Positions 7,259 through 13,661 of a stretch of DNA of 15,017 nucleotides are shown in pieces (positions within the stretch are counted from its first letter, which is position 1; each line of letters begins with the position of its first letter). The position numbers were made by a program, and so were the translations under genes. The DNA is taken from contig JBDSLU010000096.1 in assembly GCA_039916225.1 (NCBI GenBank), positions 1 to 15,017 on the forward strand, read 5' to 3'. Below the pieces are notes generated by a model. The model searched no databases and was not told the DNA's origin. It worked only from the letters and a program-made list of their open reading frames with translations. The DNA is from JBDSLU01 sp039916225. GTDB taxonomy: Bacteria; Acidobacteriota; Vicinamibacteria; Vicinamibacterales; Vicinamibacteraceae.

Positions 7259-7943
7259 TCCCGACCAGGTGATTTTCTGGAAGTACGGCTTCATCACGCT
7301 CAACGCCACCATCGTTTACACGTGGGGGCTGATGCTGATCCTGGCGGTCGGCTCACATCTCATCACCCGCGCGTTGTCCACCGAGCTGACCCGGTCCCGC
7401 TGGCAGAACCTGCTGGAGATGGTCATTACCGTGATCGAAAGCCAGATCGAAGACGTCGGCCTGGTCCATCCCGAGAAGTATCTCGGCTTCCTCGGCACAC
7501 TCTTCCTGTTCGTGGCCACGGCCAGCCTGTGCACCGTGATTCCCGGCTACGAACCGCCCACCGCCTCGCTCTCGACCACGTTTGCACTCGCGCTCTGCGT
7601 CTTCGTGGCCGTGCCGCTGTTTGGCATCCTCGACCAGGGCGTGGCCGGCTACCTGGGGTCGTACGTGAAGCCGACGTTCATCATGCTGCCCTTCAACATC
7701 ATCAGCGAAGTGTCGCGCACGCTGGCGCTGGCGGTCCGACTGTTCGGCAACATGATGAGCGGCGCGATGATCATCGGCATTCTGCTCACCATCACGCCCT
7801 TCATCTTCCCCATCGTCATGACGGCGCTGGGCCTGCTGACCGGCATGGTCCAGGCCTACATCTTCAGCATTCTGGCCGCGGTGTATATCGCCGCCGCCAC
7901 GCGCGGTCGCACCACCGCGCGCGAACCGGCGCCCACCGCGTGA
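7248..7943 (+). CDS. atpB: N-ATPase Fo subunit a (ion channel)
   Basis: The integral membrane stator subunit (231 residues) that carries ions to and from the c ring. About five membrane segments are visible. The essential arginine is Arg 164 in TLALAVRLFGNMMSG (the equivalent of E. coli Arg 210). The following helix has ILLTITPFIFPIVMTALGLL, and the last has GMVQAYIFSILAAVYI, all typical of subunit a. The C-terminus carries a short Arg/Pro-rich tail (TRGRTTAREPAPTA). It overlaps atpR by 11 bases at its start and is followed by the largest gap inside the ATPase operon (19 bases, holding the atpE ribosome site). Confidence 0.95.
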   Translation: MHLSPDQVIFWKYGFITLNATIVYTWGLMLILAVGSHLITRALSTELTRSRWQNLLEMVITVIESQIEDVGLVHPEKYLGFLGTLFLFVATASLCTVIPGYEPPTASLSTTFALALCVFVAVPLFGILDQGVAGYLGSYVKPTFIMLPFNIISEVSRTLALAVRLFGNMMSGAMIIGILLTITPFIFPIVMTALGLLTGMVQAYIFSILAAVYIAAATRGRTTAREPAPTA

Positions 7944-7950
7944 CATCACC

Positions 7951-7956
7951 AGAGGA
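7951..7956 (+). promoter_or_regulatory. Strong ribosome binding site of atpE
   Basis: AGAGGA lies 6 bases before the atpE ATG, inside the only sizeable intergenic gap of the ATPase operon. Neighbouring genes start inside the preceding gene with weak or no visible sites. A stronger independent site here fits the need for many more c subunits than other subunits (10-17 per complex). Confidence 0.65.
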
Positions 7957-7962
7957 CCTCCC

Positions 7963-8244
7963 ATGGACAGCACCGCCCTCGTCGCCGTTGTCTCGATCGT
8001 CTGCGCAGGCCTCACGACCGCGATCGGATGCATGATCCCGGCGCTCAGCGAAGGACGGGCGGTGGCCACCGCGCTGACCGCACTGGCCCAGCAACCAGAT
8101 GCCTCGGCCACCATTACCCGGACGCTGTTCGTCGGTCTGGCGATGATCGAGTCCACGGCCATCTACTGCTTCGTGGTCTCGATGATTCTCGTGTTCGCCA
8201 ATCCCTTCTGGAACTACATCATCGCCAACGCTGCGGGAAAGTAA
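7963..8244 (+). CDS. atpE: N-ATPase Fo subunit c (rotor ring)
   Basis: A 93-residue hairpin of two membrane helices (about 5-40 and 51-87) joined by the polar loop AQQPD that meets gamma and epsilon. The ion-binding carboxylate is Glu 63 in AMIESTAIYCF; Ser 64, Thr 65 and Tyr 68 match sodium-ligand positions of Na+-type c subunits. Aligned on the conserved G-(R/K)-A-V motif, the helix-1 position of the sodium-ligand Gln in Na+ enzymes is Pro 26, and an extra acidic residue, Glu 30, precedes that motif. The glycine series of helix 1 is mostly lost (Thr 19, Ile 21, Cys 23, Ile 25, Ala 27), as expected for unusually large rings. N-ATPases were named for presumed Na+ transport, but the Burkholderia pseudomallei c17 ring was reported proton-specific, so the ion cannot be assigned here. 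Confidence 0.95.
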   Translation: MDSTALVAVVSIVCAGLTTAIGCMIPALSEGRAVATALTALAQQPDASATITRTLFVGLAMIESTAIYCFVVSMILVFANPFWNYIIANAAGK

Positions 8245-8248
8245 GCCG

Positions 8249-9079
8249 GTGCTAATCGACTGGTTCACTGTCGGTGCGCAGACGCTCAACTTCGTCGTTC
8301 TGGTGTGGTTGCTGAAGCGCTTCCTCTACAGGCCCATTCTCCGTGCGATCGACGCACGCGAACAGCGGATCGCCGCCGAACTCGCGGACGCGGCCGCGAA
8401 GCAGGCGGAGGCGAAGAAGGAACGCGACGAGTTCCAGCGCAAGAACGAAGAGTTCGACCAGCAGCGGGCGACACGCGTGAGCACAGTCGTGGCGGAGGTG
8501 GGCGCCGAACGTCAGCGGCTCCTCGATGAAGCGCGGCACGCCGCCGATGCGTTGAGCGCCAAGCGGCAGGAAGCACTGACCGCGGACACGCGGCACCTCG
8601 AGAAGGCCGTGATCCTTCGGACCCAGCAGGAGGTCTTCGCCATTGCACGGAAGGTCCTGACTGATCTCGCCACGACAAGCCTGGAAGAGCGGATGGGCGA
8701 AGTCTTCACCCGCCGGCTGCGCGAGATGGACGGCGGCGCGAAGGAGGACCTTGGCCGGGCGCTGAAGACAACGTCTGCTCCCGGGGTCGTGCGCAGCGCA
8801 TTCGACATGCCGGCACCCCAGCGCGCCGGGGTGCAGAACGCGCTCAACGAGGCCTTCTCGGCCGACGTTCGGCTGCGGTTCGAGACCGCGCCGGAGCTCG
8901 TCAGCGGCATCGAGCTCACCGCCAACGGGCACAAGGTCGGCTGGAGCATCGCAGACTACCTGGCATCGCTCGAACGAGGCTTGGCTGAACTTCTGAGCAC
9001 GCCGTCGGCGCCCGAGCCCTCCCACGAGAGGACGCCCGGGCCACCCGCCGACACGAAGGGTCGCGAATACCGTGGCTGA
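8249..9079 (+). CDS. atpF: N-ATPase stator subunit b with delta-like C-terminal domain
   Basis: 276 residues from a GTG start, much longer than an ordinary b subunit (about 160). One N-terminal membrane helix (about 5-22, NFVVLVWLLKRF) leads into a long charged coiled coil (about 30-130, rich in Glu, Lys, Arg, Gln and Ala). The segment from about 130 to 250 resembles delta/OSCP: FAIARKVLTDLATTSLEERM and, near the end, ELVSGIELTANGHKVGWSI, which recalls the C-terminal sheet and helix of delta. No separate atpH exists in the operon, so this protein probably supplies both the peripheral stalk and the link to the top of F1, as in other N-ATPases. The last 25 residues are a polar, Pro-rich tail. 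It starts 4 bases after atpE and overlaps atpA by 8 bases. Confidence 0.9.
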   Translation: MLIDWFTVGAQTLNFVVLVWLLKRFLYRPILRAIDAREQRIAAELADAAAKQAEAKKERDEFQRKNEEFDQQRATRVSTVVAEVGAERQRLLDEARHAADALSAKRQEALTADTRHLEKAVILRTQQEVFAIARKVLTDLATTSLEERMGEVFTRRLREMDGGAKEDLGRALKTTSAPGVVRSAFDMPAPQRAGVQNALNEAFSADVRLRFETAPELVSGIELTANGHKVGWSIADYLASLERGLAELLSTPSAPEPSHERTPGPPADTKGREYRG

Positions 9080-10649
9080 AGGACTGCAGGATGTCTTCGA
9101 TCGTGCCTTCGACGGCATCCGCCGAACGCGCGAGTCCTTCGTGCCGACGCTGGCGGCGCGCGAGGTGGGCACGGTCACCGCGGTATCCACCGGCATTGCC
9201 ACGGTCTCTGGCCTTCCCAACGTGGGGTTCGACGAGCTGGTGACGTTTGCCGGCGGCGTCTCCGGTATCGCATTCAACGTGGACGAAGACGAGATTGGCG
9301 TGGTGCTGCTCGGCAACTACCGGGACCTGCACGCGGGCGATGAAGTGTCGCGCACCGGCCGCGTTATGGACGTGGCGGTGGGCGATGGGCTGCTGGGACG
9401 GGTCATCGATGCTGTTGGCCGGCCGCTCGATGGCCGCGGACCGGTGGCGTCGGATGCGCGCCTGCCGAGCGAGCGCCCCGCCCCCGCGATCATGGACCGC
9501 GCGCCGGTCACCGTGCCGCTCCAGACCGGCCTGAAGGTCGTCGACGCGCTCATTCCGATCGGGCGCGGCCAGCGCGAGTTGATCCTCGGCGACCGACAGA
9601 CGGGCAAGAGCGCCATCGCGGTGGACGCCATCCTCAACCAGCGCGGCCAGAACGTCCTGTGTGTGTACTGCGCCATCGGCCAGCGGGCGGCGGCCGTGGC
9701 GAAGGTCGTGGCGACACTGCGAGAGAAGGGCGCGCTCGACTACACCGTGGTCGTCGTGACCGAGGGCAACGACGCGCCCGGGCTGGCCTACGTGGCACCG
9801 TATGCCGCCACCAGCATCGCGGAGCATTTCATGGAAGCAGGCCGCGACGTGCTGATCGTCTTCGACGATCTGACGCATCACGCCCGGGCCTATCGGGAGC
9901 TCTCGCTCTTGCTCCGTCGGCCGCCGGGTCGCGAGGCGTTTCCTGGCGACATCTTCTACATTCACTCGCGTCTGCTCGAGCGCGCGACCCACTTGAGCCA
10001 GGAACGGGGCGGCGGATCGCTGACCGCCCTGCCCATCATCGAGACCGAGGCGCAGGACATCTCGGCCTACATTCCCACCAACCTGATTTCGATCACCGAC
10101 GGCCAGATCTACCTGTCGCCTTCGCTGTTCGAATTGGGTGTGTTGCCCGCGGTTGACGTCGGGAAGTCCGTGTCGCGCGTGGGCGGGCAGGCGCAGCGCG
10201 CGGCCTACCGCGCCGTGGCGGGCGACCTGAAACTGGCCTACGCCCAGTTCGAGGAACTCGAGACCTTTGCCCGGTTCGGTGCGCGCCTGGACGACGACAC
10301 CCGCCAGACCATCGAACATGGTCGACGCATTCGCGCCTGCCTCAAACAATCACAGTCCACGCCGGTATCCGTGCCCGCGCAGATTGCTGTGCTGCTCGCG
10401 CTAACCGCGAATCTCTTCGACAACGTGCCCATCGACCGTATGACGGACGCGGAGCACGCGGTTGGCGAGGCCGCGACGAGCATTCCGGCCGAGGTGCGTG
10501 GGCGATTCGACACGGCGGACACGCTGGGTGATGAGGACCGGACGGCGATCATCGCCATCGCCCGTCATGCCTTGGCGCCCTTCCAACCCGATCCGGCCAC
10601 ACCCAGCGCCACATCCGATCCGACGACCGTCCCCACGGAGACGCCGTGA
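9072..10649 (+). CDS. atpA: N-ATPase F1 subunit alpha
   Basis: 525 residues from a GTG start, close to the usual alpha length of 500-550. It forms the F1 hexamer with beta. Landmarks are the barrel domain (VGTVTAVSTGIATVSGL), P-loop GDRQTGKS (173-180, the Gln-containing version of non-catalytic alpha), Walker B LIVFDDLTHHA (Asp 265), and the arginine finger Arg 369 in VGKSVSRVGGQAQ, which reaches into the catalytic site of beta. The N-terminus (LQDVFDRAFDGIRR) differs from housekeeping alpha, in line with attachment to the unusual b subunit instead of a free delta. The last 30 residues are a Pro/Thr/Ser-rich tail. It overlaps atpF by 8 bases and atpG by 4 bases. Confidence 0.96.
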   Translation: MAEGLQDVFDRAFDGIRRTRESFVPTLAAREVGTVTAVSTGIATVSGLPNVGFDELVTFAGGVSGIAFNVDEDEIGVVLLGNYRDLHAGDEVSRTGRVMDVAVGDGLLGRVIDAVGRPLDGRGPVASDARLPSERPAPAIMDRAPVTVPLQTGLKVVDALIPIGRGQRELILGDRQTGKSAIAVDAILNQRGQNVLCVYCAIGQRAAAVAKVVATLREKGALDYTVVVVTEGNDAPGLAYVAPYAATSIAEHFMEAGRDVLIVFDDLTHHARAYRELSLLLRRPPGREAFPGDIFYIHSRLLERATHLSQERGGGSLTALPIIETEAQDISAYIPTNLISITDGQIYLSPSLFELGVLPAVDVGKSVSRVGGQAQRAAYRAVAGDLKLAYAQFEELETFARFGARLDDDTRQTIEHGRRIRACLKQSQSTPVSVPAQIAVLLALTANLFDNVPIDRMTDAEHAVGEAATSIPAEVRGRFDTADTLGDEDRTAIIAIARHALAPFQPDPATPSATSDPTTVPTETP

Positions 10650-11560
10650 GCGACACCACGGTCACCCTGCGGCGAAAGATCGACAGCGCCAGCGATCTGC
10701 AGTCCGTCGTCCGCACGATGAAGACGCTGGCGGCCTCGAGCATCGGTCAGTACGAGTCGTCGGTGCGGGCCTTGGCAGAGTACTCCTTCACTGTGGAGCT
10801 CGGATTGGGTGCGTGCCTCCGCGCGTGCGCGTCAGCCGATGCCATGCAGACTGAAGAGGCACTCCCGCAGGGCGGCGCGCGTCGTGCTGTCGTGTTCGGT
10901 TCCGACCAAGGATTGGTCGGACAGTTCAACGAGCGAGTGGCCGACCATGCGATCGCGGCGCTCGCCGCGCTGCCCGGAGATACGCACATCTGGGCGGTCG
11001 GGGAGCGGGTGCAGGCACGCCTGGCAGACGCGCACGTGCCACTGGCAGGTGTCTTTCCTATCCCGAGTTCCGTCCAGGCAATCACACCCCTGGTCGGGCA
11101 GATCCTGGTCGAGACCGAAGCGCGCGAGGGCTTCGACGAAGACTCCGAGCTTCATCTTCTCTACAACCGGCCCGGGGCCGGCGCGGTGTATGCGCCGGTC
11201 GGTCAACGACTGCTGCCGCTGGACGCGCAGTGGCGGCAGGACCTGGCTGCGCGGCCCTGGCCGACCAGACGCGTGCCTGATGTCATGGGCAGCGGTACGA
11301 CCATGCTGCGGGCGCTCGTTCGCGAGTATCTGTTCGTCTCGATCTTTCGGGCGTGTGCCGAGTCACTCGCGAGCGAGAATGCGAGCCGGCTGGCGGCGAT
11401 GCAGCGCGCCGACAAGAACATCGACGAGCTGCTTGGGAAGCTCAACACGGCGTTCCAGCGCGGGCGCCAGAACGGCATCGACGAGGAGTTGTTCGACGTG
11501 GTGGCCGGCTTTGAAGCGCTGGCGGAGGAGGGCATGGCCAATGAGAATCAAGACCGCTGA
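10646..11560 (+). CDS. atpG: N-ATPase F1 subunit gamma
   Basis: The central shaft, 304 residues from a GTG start in a 4-base GTGA overlap with atpA. The N-terminal helix (TLRRKIDSASDLQSVVRTMK) and C-terminal helix (ENASRLAAMQRADKNIDELL) form the coiled coil that turns inside alpha3beta3; the middle is the Rossmann-like domain (VVFGSDQGLVGQFNERVADH). The C-terminal block IDEELFDVVAGFEAL is characteristic of N-ATPase gammas. This is the last gene of the canonical N-ATPase order, so all expected subunits are present and look intact. The end contains a strong Shine-Dalgarno (11526-11532) for the short ORF starting at 11541. Confidence 0.93.
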   Translation: MSDTTVTLRRKIDSASDLQSVVRTMKTLAASSIGQYESSVRALAEYSFTVELGLGACLRACASADAMQTEEALPQGGARRAVVFGSDQGLVGQFNERVADHAIAALAALPGDTHIWAVGERVQARLADAHVPLAGVFPIPSSVQAITPLVGQILVETEAREGFDEDSELHLLYNRPGAGAVYAPVGQRLLPLDAQWRQDLAARPWPTRRVPDVMGSGTTMLRALVREYLFVSIFRACAESLASENASRLAAMQRADKNIDELLGKLNTAFQRGRQNGIDEELFDVVAGFEALAEEGMANENQDR

Positions 11561-11681
11561 CTACCGCGTGTCGCCCGGCCACGCTTACGACGACGAGGTC
11601 GATAGTCCGGCCAAGAACTGGAAGATCGGCATCGCCGGTATTCCTGCCAACCGCGGCGGCCGTCTCAGGACAGCGGGCTGA
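11541..11681 (+). pseudogene. Short ORF at the end of the operon, probable truncated gene start
   Basis: A 46-codon ORF whose ATG lies inside the end of atpG. It has the best Shine-Dalgarno of the region, AGGAGGG (11526-11532), 8 bases upstream, so a gene began here. It reads MRIKTADYRVSPGHAYDDEV, then about 26 low-complexity residues to a stop that lies inside the 3' end of the convergent carbonic anhydrase gene. The opening (basic start, then D-Y-R-V-x-P-G) weakly recalls the N-terminus of PPK2-type polyphosphate kinases, but the resemblance is too short to name the gene. It may be the broken first part of a further operon gene cut off where unrelated sequence begins near 11640, or a genuine small protein. 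A convergent terminator is not obvious between it and the next gene. Confidence 0.4.
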
Positions 11682-12270
11682 ACTCGCCGGTGGCGATGTC
11701 GAGGCCGAGGACGCGGCCTTCCTCGATGACGTAGTACCAGCCGTGCAGGCAGAGCTCGCCGCGCTCGACCCGCTCGCGCACCATCGGGAACGTCATCAGC
11801 CGCTCGACCTGCAGGGCGACCGAGCGCATCTCGGTCTGGCGCAGCGCGTCGTCGGTCAACTCGGTCGAGGTCATCGCCGGCCGGGCCAGTTCCAGCCACT
11901 TCGAGATGTTCGGCGCGTCGTCGCGCATCGGCTTGAACAGCGCGCGGATTGCCCCGCAGTGGCTGTGGCCGCAGATGACGATGTCCTTGACCTCGAGGAC
12001 GGTCGTCGCGAACTCGATCCCGGCGGAGACGCCATGGAAGCCTTCGGTGGTCTCGAACGGCGGCACGAAGTTGCCGACGTTGCGGACCACGAACAGGTCG
12101 CCGGGCAAGGTGCTGGTCAGCAGGTCGGGGACGACGCGCGAGTCGGCGCAGCCGATGAACAGCGTGTTCGGGTTCTGGCCCTCGGAGACGAGGCGCTGGT
12201 AGTGCTCACGGAACTTGGGGAAATATTCCCGGCGAAAACGCTGGAGACCCTCGACCAACTGGTGCGACAT
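11665..12270 (-). CDS. Beta-class carbonic anhydrase
   Basis: A 201-residue cytoplasmic zinc enzyme that interconverts CO2 and bicarbonate. The zinc ligands are all visible: Cys 41 and the Asp 43/Arg 45 dyad in GCADSRVVP, then His 102 and Cys 105 in GHSHCGA. The VRNVGNFVPPF segment and the EFATTVLEVKDIVICG strand are standard for the family, and the length is normal. No signal peptide is seen. It is transcribed towards the N-ATPase operon and ends 104 bases after atpG. Its start is 68 bases from the divergent cupin gene; I see no convincing -35/-10 pair for either gene in that gap. Such enzymes usually supply bicarbonate for carboxylations; nothing here ties it to the ATPase operon. Confidence 0.96.
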   Translation of the reverse strand: MSHQLVEGLQRFRREYFPKFREHYQRLVSEGQNPNTLFIGCADSRVVPDLLTSTLPGDLFVVRNVGNFVPPFETTEGFHGVSAGIEFATTVLEVKDIVICGHSHCGAIRALFKPMRDDAPNISKWLELARPAMTSTELTDDALRQTEMRSVALQVERLMTFPMVRERVERGELCLHGWYYVIEEGRVLGLDIATGEFSPLS

Positions 12271-12338
12271 GAACGTGTTCGACCTCAGGCGACGGAGGCA
12301 TGGTAGCGCAGCCGGCCCGACACGAGTAGCATCGCGCC

Positions 12339-12773
12339 ATGTCAGCAGCCTCGCCTCGCGTCGTCGTGTCCGCCGCCCTGGCCCTCCTGGCCCTGCTCGG
12401 ACCCGTGCCCGGGGCCGCCCAGTCCAGCGTCAAGGCCAAGCCTGTCCGCCCCGTGGTCGCGCTGCCGAAGATGGACGGCGCCAACCTGAAGGTGCACACC
12501 ATCGAGGTCACCTATCCGCCCGGCGCCACGTCGACCGCGCACCGGCATCCGTGCCCGGTCATCGGCTACGTGATCAGCGGCACGATGCGGATGAAGGTCA
12601 GCGAACAGCCGATCGCCGAGTACAAGGCCGGCGACACGTTCGTCGAGATGCCGACCGACGTCCATCGCATCTCGACCAACCCGAGCACGGACACGCCGGC
12701 GGTGTTCCTGGTCACGTTCGTCTGCGACAAGGAGACGCCGCTCTCGATCCCGGAACCGGCGCCAGCGAAGTGA
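12339..12773 (+). CDS. Secreted small cupin-domain protein
   Basis: 144 residues. Residues 1-27 form a typical signal peptide with a hydrophobic core (VVVSAALALLALLG) and likely cleavage after GAA, so the protein is exported to the periplasm or beyond. The rest is one cupin_2-type barrel: motif 1 PPGATSTAHRHPCPVIGYVI (His 68 and His 70 as likely metal ligands) and motif 2 with GDTFVEMPTDVHR (His 109). The expected Glu of motif 1 is not obvious, so metal binding is probable but not certain. Cupins of this type are common in environmental bacteria and mostly have no assigned reaction. The gene faces the DUF1080 gene across a 42-base convergent gap. Confidence 0.85.
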   Translation: MSAASPRVVVSAALALLALLGPVPGAAQSSVKAKPVRPVVALPKMDGANLKVHTIEVTYPPGATSTAHRHPCPVIGYVISGTMRMKVSEQPIAEYKAGDTFVEMPTDVHRISTNPSTDTPAVFLVTFVCDKETPLSIPEPAPAK

Positions 12774-12794
12774 TCGCCGGCAGGCACGCCGCCG

Positions 12795-12813
12795 GCCCGT
12801 CGCCACCACGGGC
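12795..12813. terminator. Possible bidirectional hairpin between convergent genes
   Basis: GCCCGT-cgccacc-ACGGGC forms a perfect 6-base stem with a 7-base loop in the 42-base gap between the convergent cupin and DUF1080 genes. A competing hairpin, GCCGGC (12776-12781) with GCCGGC (12791-12796), overlaps its left arm. No U-tract follows on either strand, so an intrinsic terminator is only a possibility. Confidence 0.3.
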
Positions 12814-12815
12814 TG

Positions 12816-13646
12816 CTAGGGCAGTTCCTTGACCGCGATCGTCCGCCAGCGCCAGAAGCCGCCCGGCACCCAGCGCGGCGTCGTGGCGTTGCTGTAGTGC
12901 ATCTGAATCGCCAGCATTCCGTCGGTGGCGCCGTCCTTGGCGTGGTTGGCGGTGTCGGTGAAGTCGGTCACCTGCTCGCCGTTGATCCACACCTGGATGT
13001 GCGGCACGTCGCCCTCGATGCGGGCCCGCACCGTGTTCCACTCCTCGCGCTTCCAGGCCTTCTGCCAGCCTTCGTTGCGGGTGCGGAACTCCTCGGCGCG
13101 CGCGGCACGCTGCTCGGGCGTCATGTTCGGCGGTGGCGGCGGGGCGCCGACGCCGGTCAGGCGCTCGCCGTAGATGCCGCCCATGCCTCCGTCGGGCAGG
13201 TAGTCGAGGGTGACCTGATACGCCTCGCCGGCCTCCGACGAGCGCAGGAACAGGCCGCCGTCGCAGCCCCAGTCCGGTTTGATCTCGAGGAAGACCTCGA
13301 CGTTCTTGTACTTCTTGTCGGTCAGCAGGATGCCACCCTTGCCGGGCGGATCCTGGGTGCCCATCAGGATGCCGTCGAGGACCCGGAACGACGGCATCGT
13401 GCCGTGGTGGTTGGTCCGGCTGACGTGCCAGCCGGTCGTGTCCGTGCCGTTGAAGATCTCGGTGAACCCGTCGGGGATCGGGGCCTTGGGGGCGTTCGGC
13501 ACCGGACCCGTGGGCTGCGCGGCAGGTTGGGGTGCGGATGCCGTGGTCGGCACCGGCGGCGTGCGGCCCTGGCCGGCGACCAGCACGGATCCGGCAGCCG
13601 CCAGCGACATTACGCTGACGAGAGCGAGCGTCGAACCTCGGGTCAT
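12816..13646 (-). CDS. Secreted DUF1080 (3-keto-disaccharide hydrolase-like) protein
   Basis: 276 residues from the ATG at 13646. Residues 1-26 are a signal peptide (LALVSVMSLAAAGSVLVAG core); about 27-58 is a Pro/Ala/Thr-rich linker. The domain that follows is a concanavalin-like DUF1080 fold: IPDGFTEIFNGTDTTGWHV, then a lid-strand region EVFLEIKPDWGCDGGLFLRS, YQVTLDYLPDGGMGGIYGE, and the closing GMLAIQMHYSNATTPRW. An inserted Pro/Ala/Arg-rich segment (about 167-200) lies between the strands. DUF1080 proteins are enriched in Acidobacteriota, Planctomycetes and Verrucomicrobia, and some are 3-keto-glycoside hydrolases; this protein's substrate is unknown. The frame extends 22 codons further upstream, to 13712, but that would run through the divergent gene's start and precede the signal peptide, so 13646 is preferred. 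Only 13 bases separate it from the divergent ATG. Confidence 0.87.
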   Translation of the reverse strand: MTRGSTLALVSVMSLAAAGSVLVAGQGRTPPVPTTASAPQPAAQPTGPVPNAPKAPIPDGFTEIFNGTDTTGWHVSRTNHHGTMPSFRVLDGILMGTQDPPGKGGILLTDKKYKNVEVFLEIKPDWGCDGGLFLRSSEAGEAYQVTLDYLPDGGMGGIYGERLTGVGAPPPPPNMTPEQRAARAEEFRTRNEGWQKAWKREEWNTVRARIEGDVPHIQVWINGEQVTDFTDTANHAKDGATDGMLAIQMHYSNATTPRWVPGGFWRWRTIAVKELP

Positions 13647-13653
13647 GGCGGAA

Positions 13654-13661
13654 ACTATAAT
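13654..13661. promoter_or_regulatory. Overlapping divergent -10 elements
   Basis: In the 13-base gap between the divergent DUF1080 and DUF1624 genes lies a consensus TATAAT on the + strand (13656-13661) and TATAGT on the - strand (13659-13654). Both are AT islands in otherwise very GC-rich DNA. The - strand element is 7 bases from the ATG at 13646, which would give a leaderless transcript. The + strand element overlaps ATG 13660, so if it is used that gene would start at GTG 13672 or GTG 13684. Matching -35 boxes are not evident. Confidence 0.45.

Noticed and set aside
7353..8162. 269-codon - strand open frame opposite atpB/atpE
   Set aside because: The + strand holds complete a and c subunits here; the antisense translation has no recognisable domain.
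8916..10349. 477-codon - strand open frame
   Set aside because: It lies wholly opposite atpF/atpA, which have unmistakable motifs; its translation is Arg/His/Gly/Ala-rich, typical of an antisense frame of GC-rich DNA.
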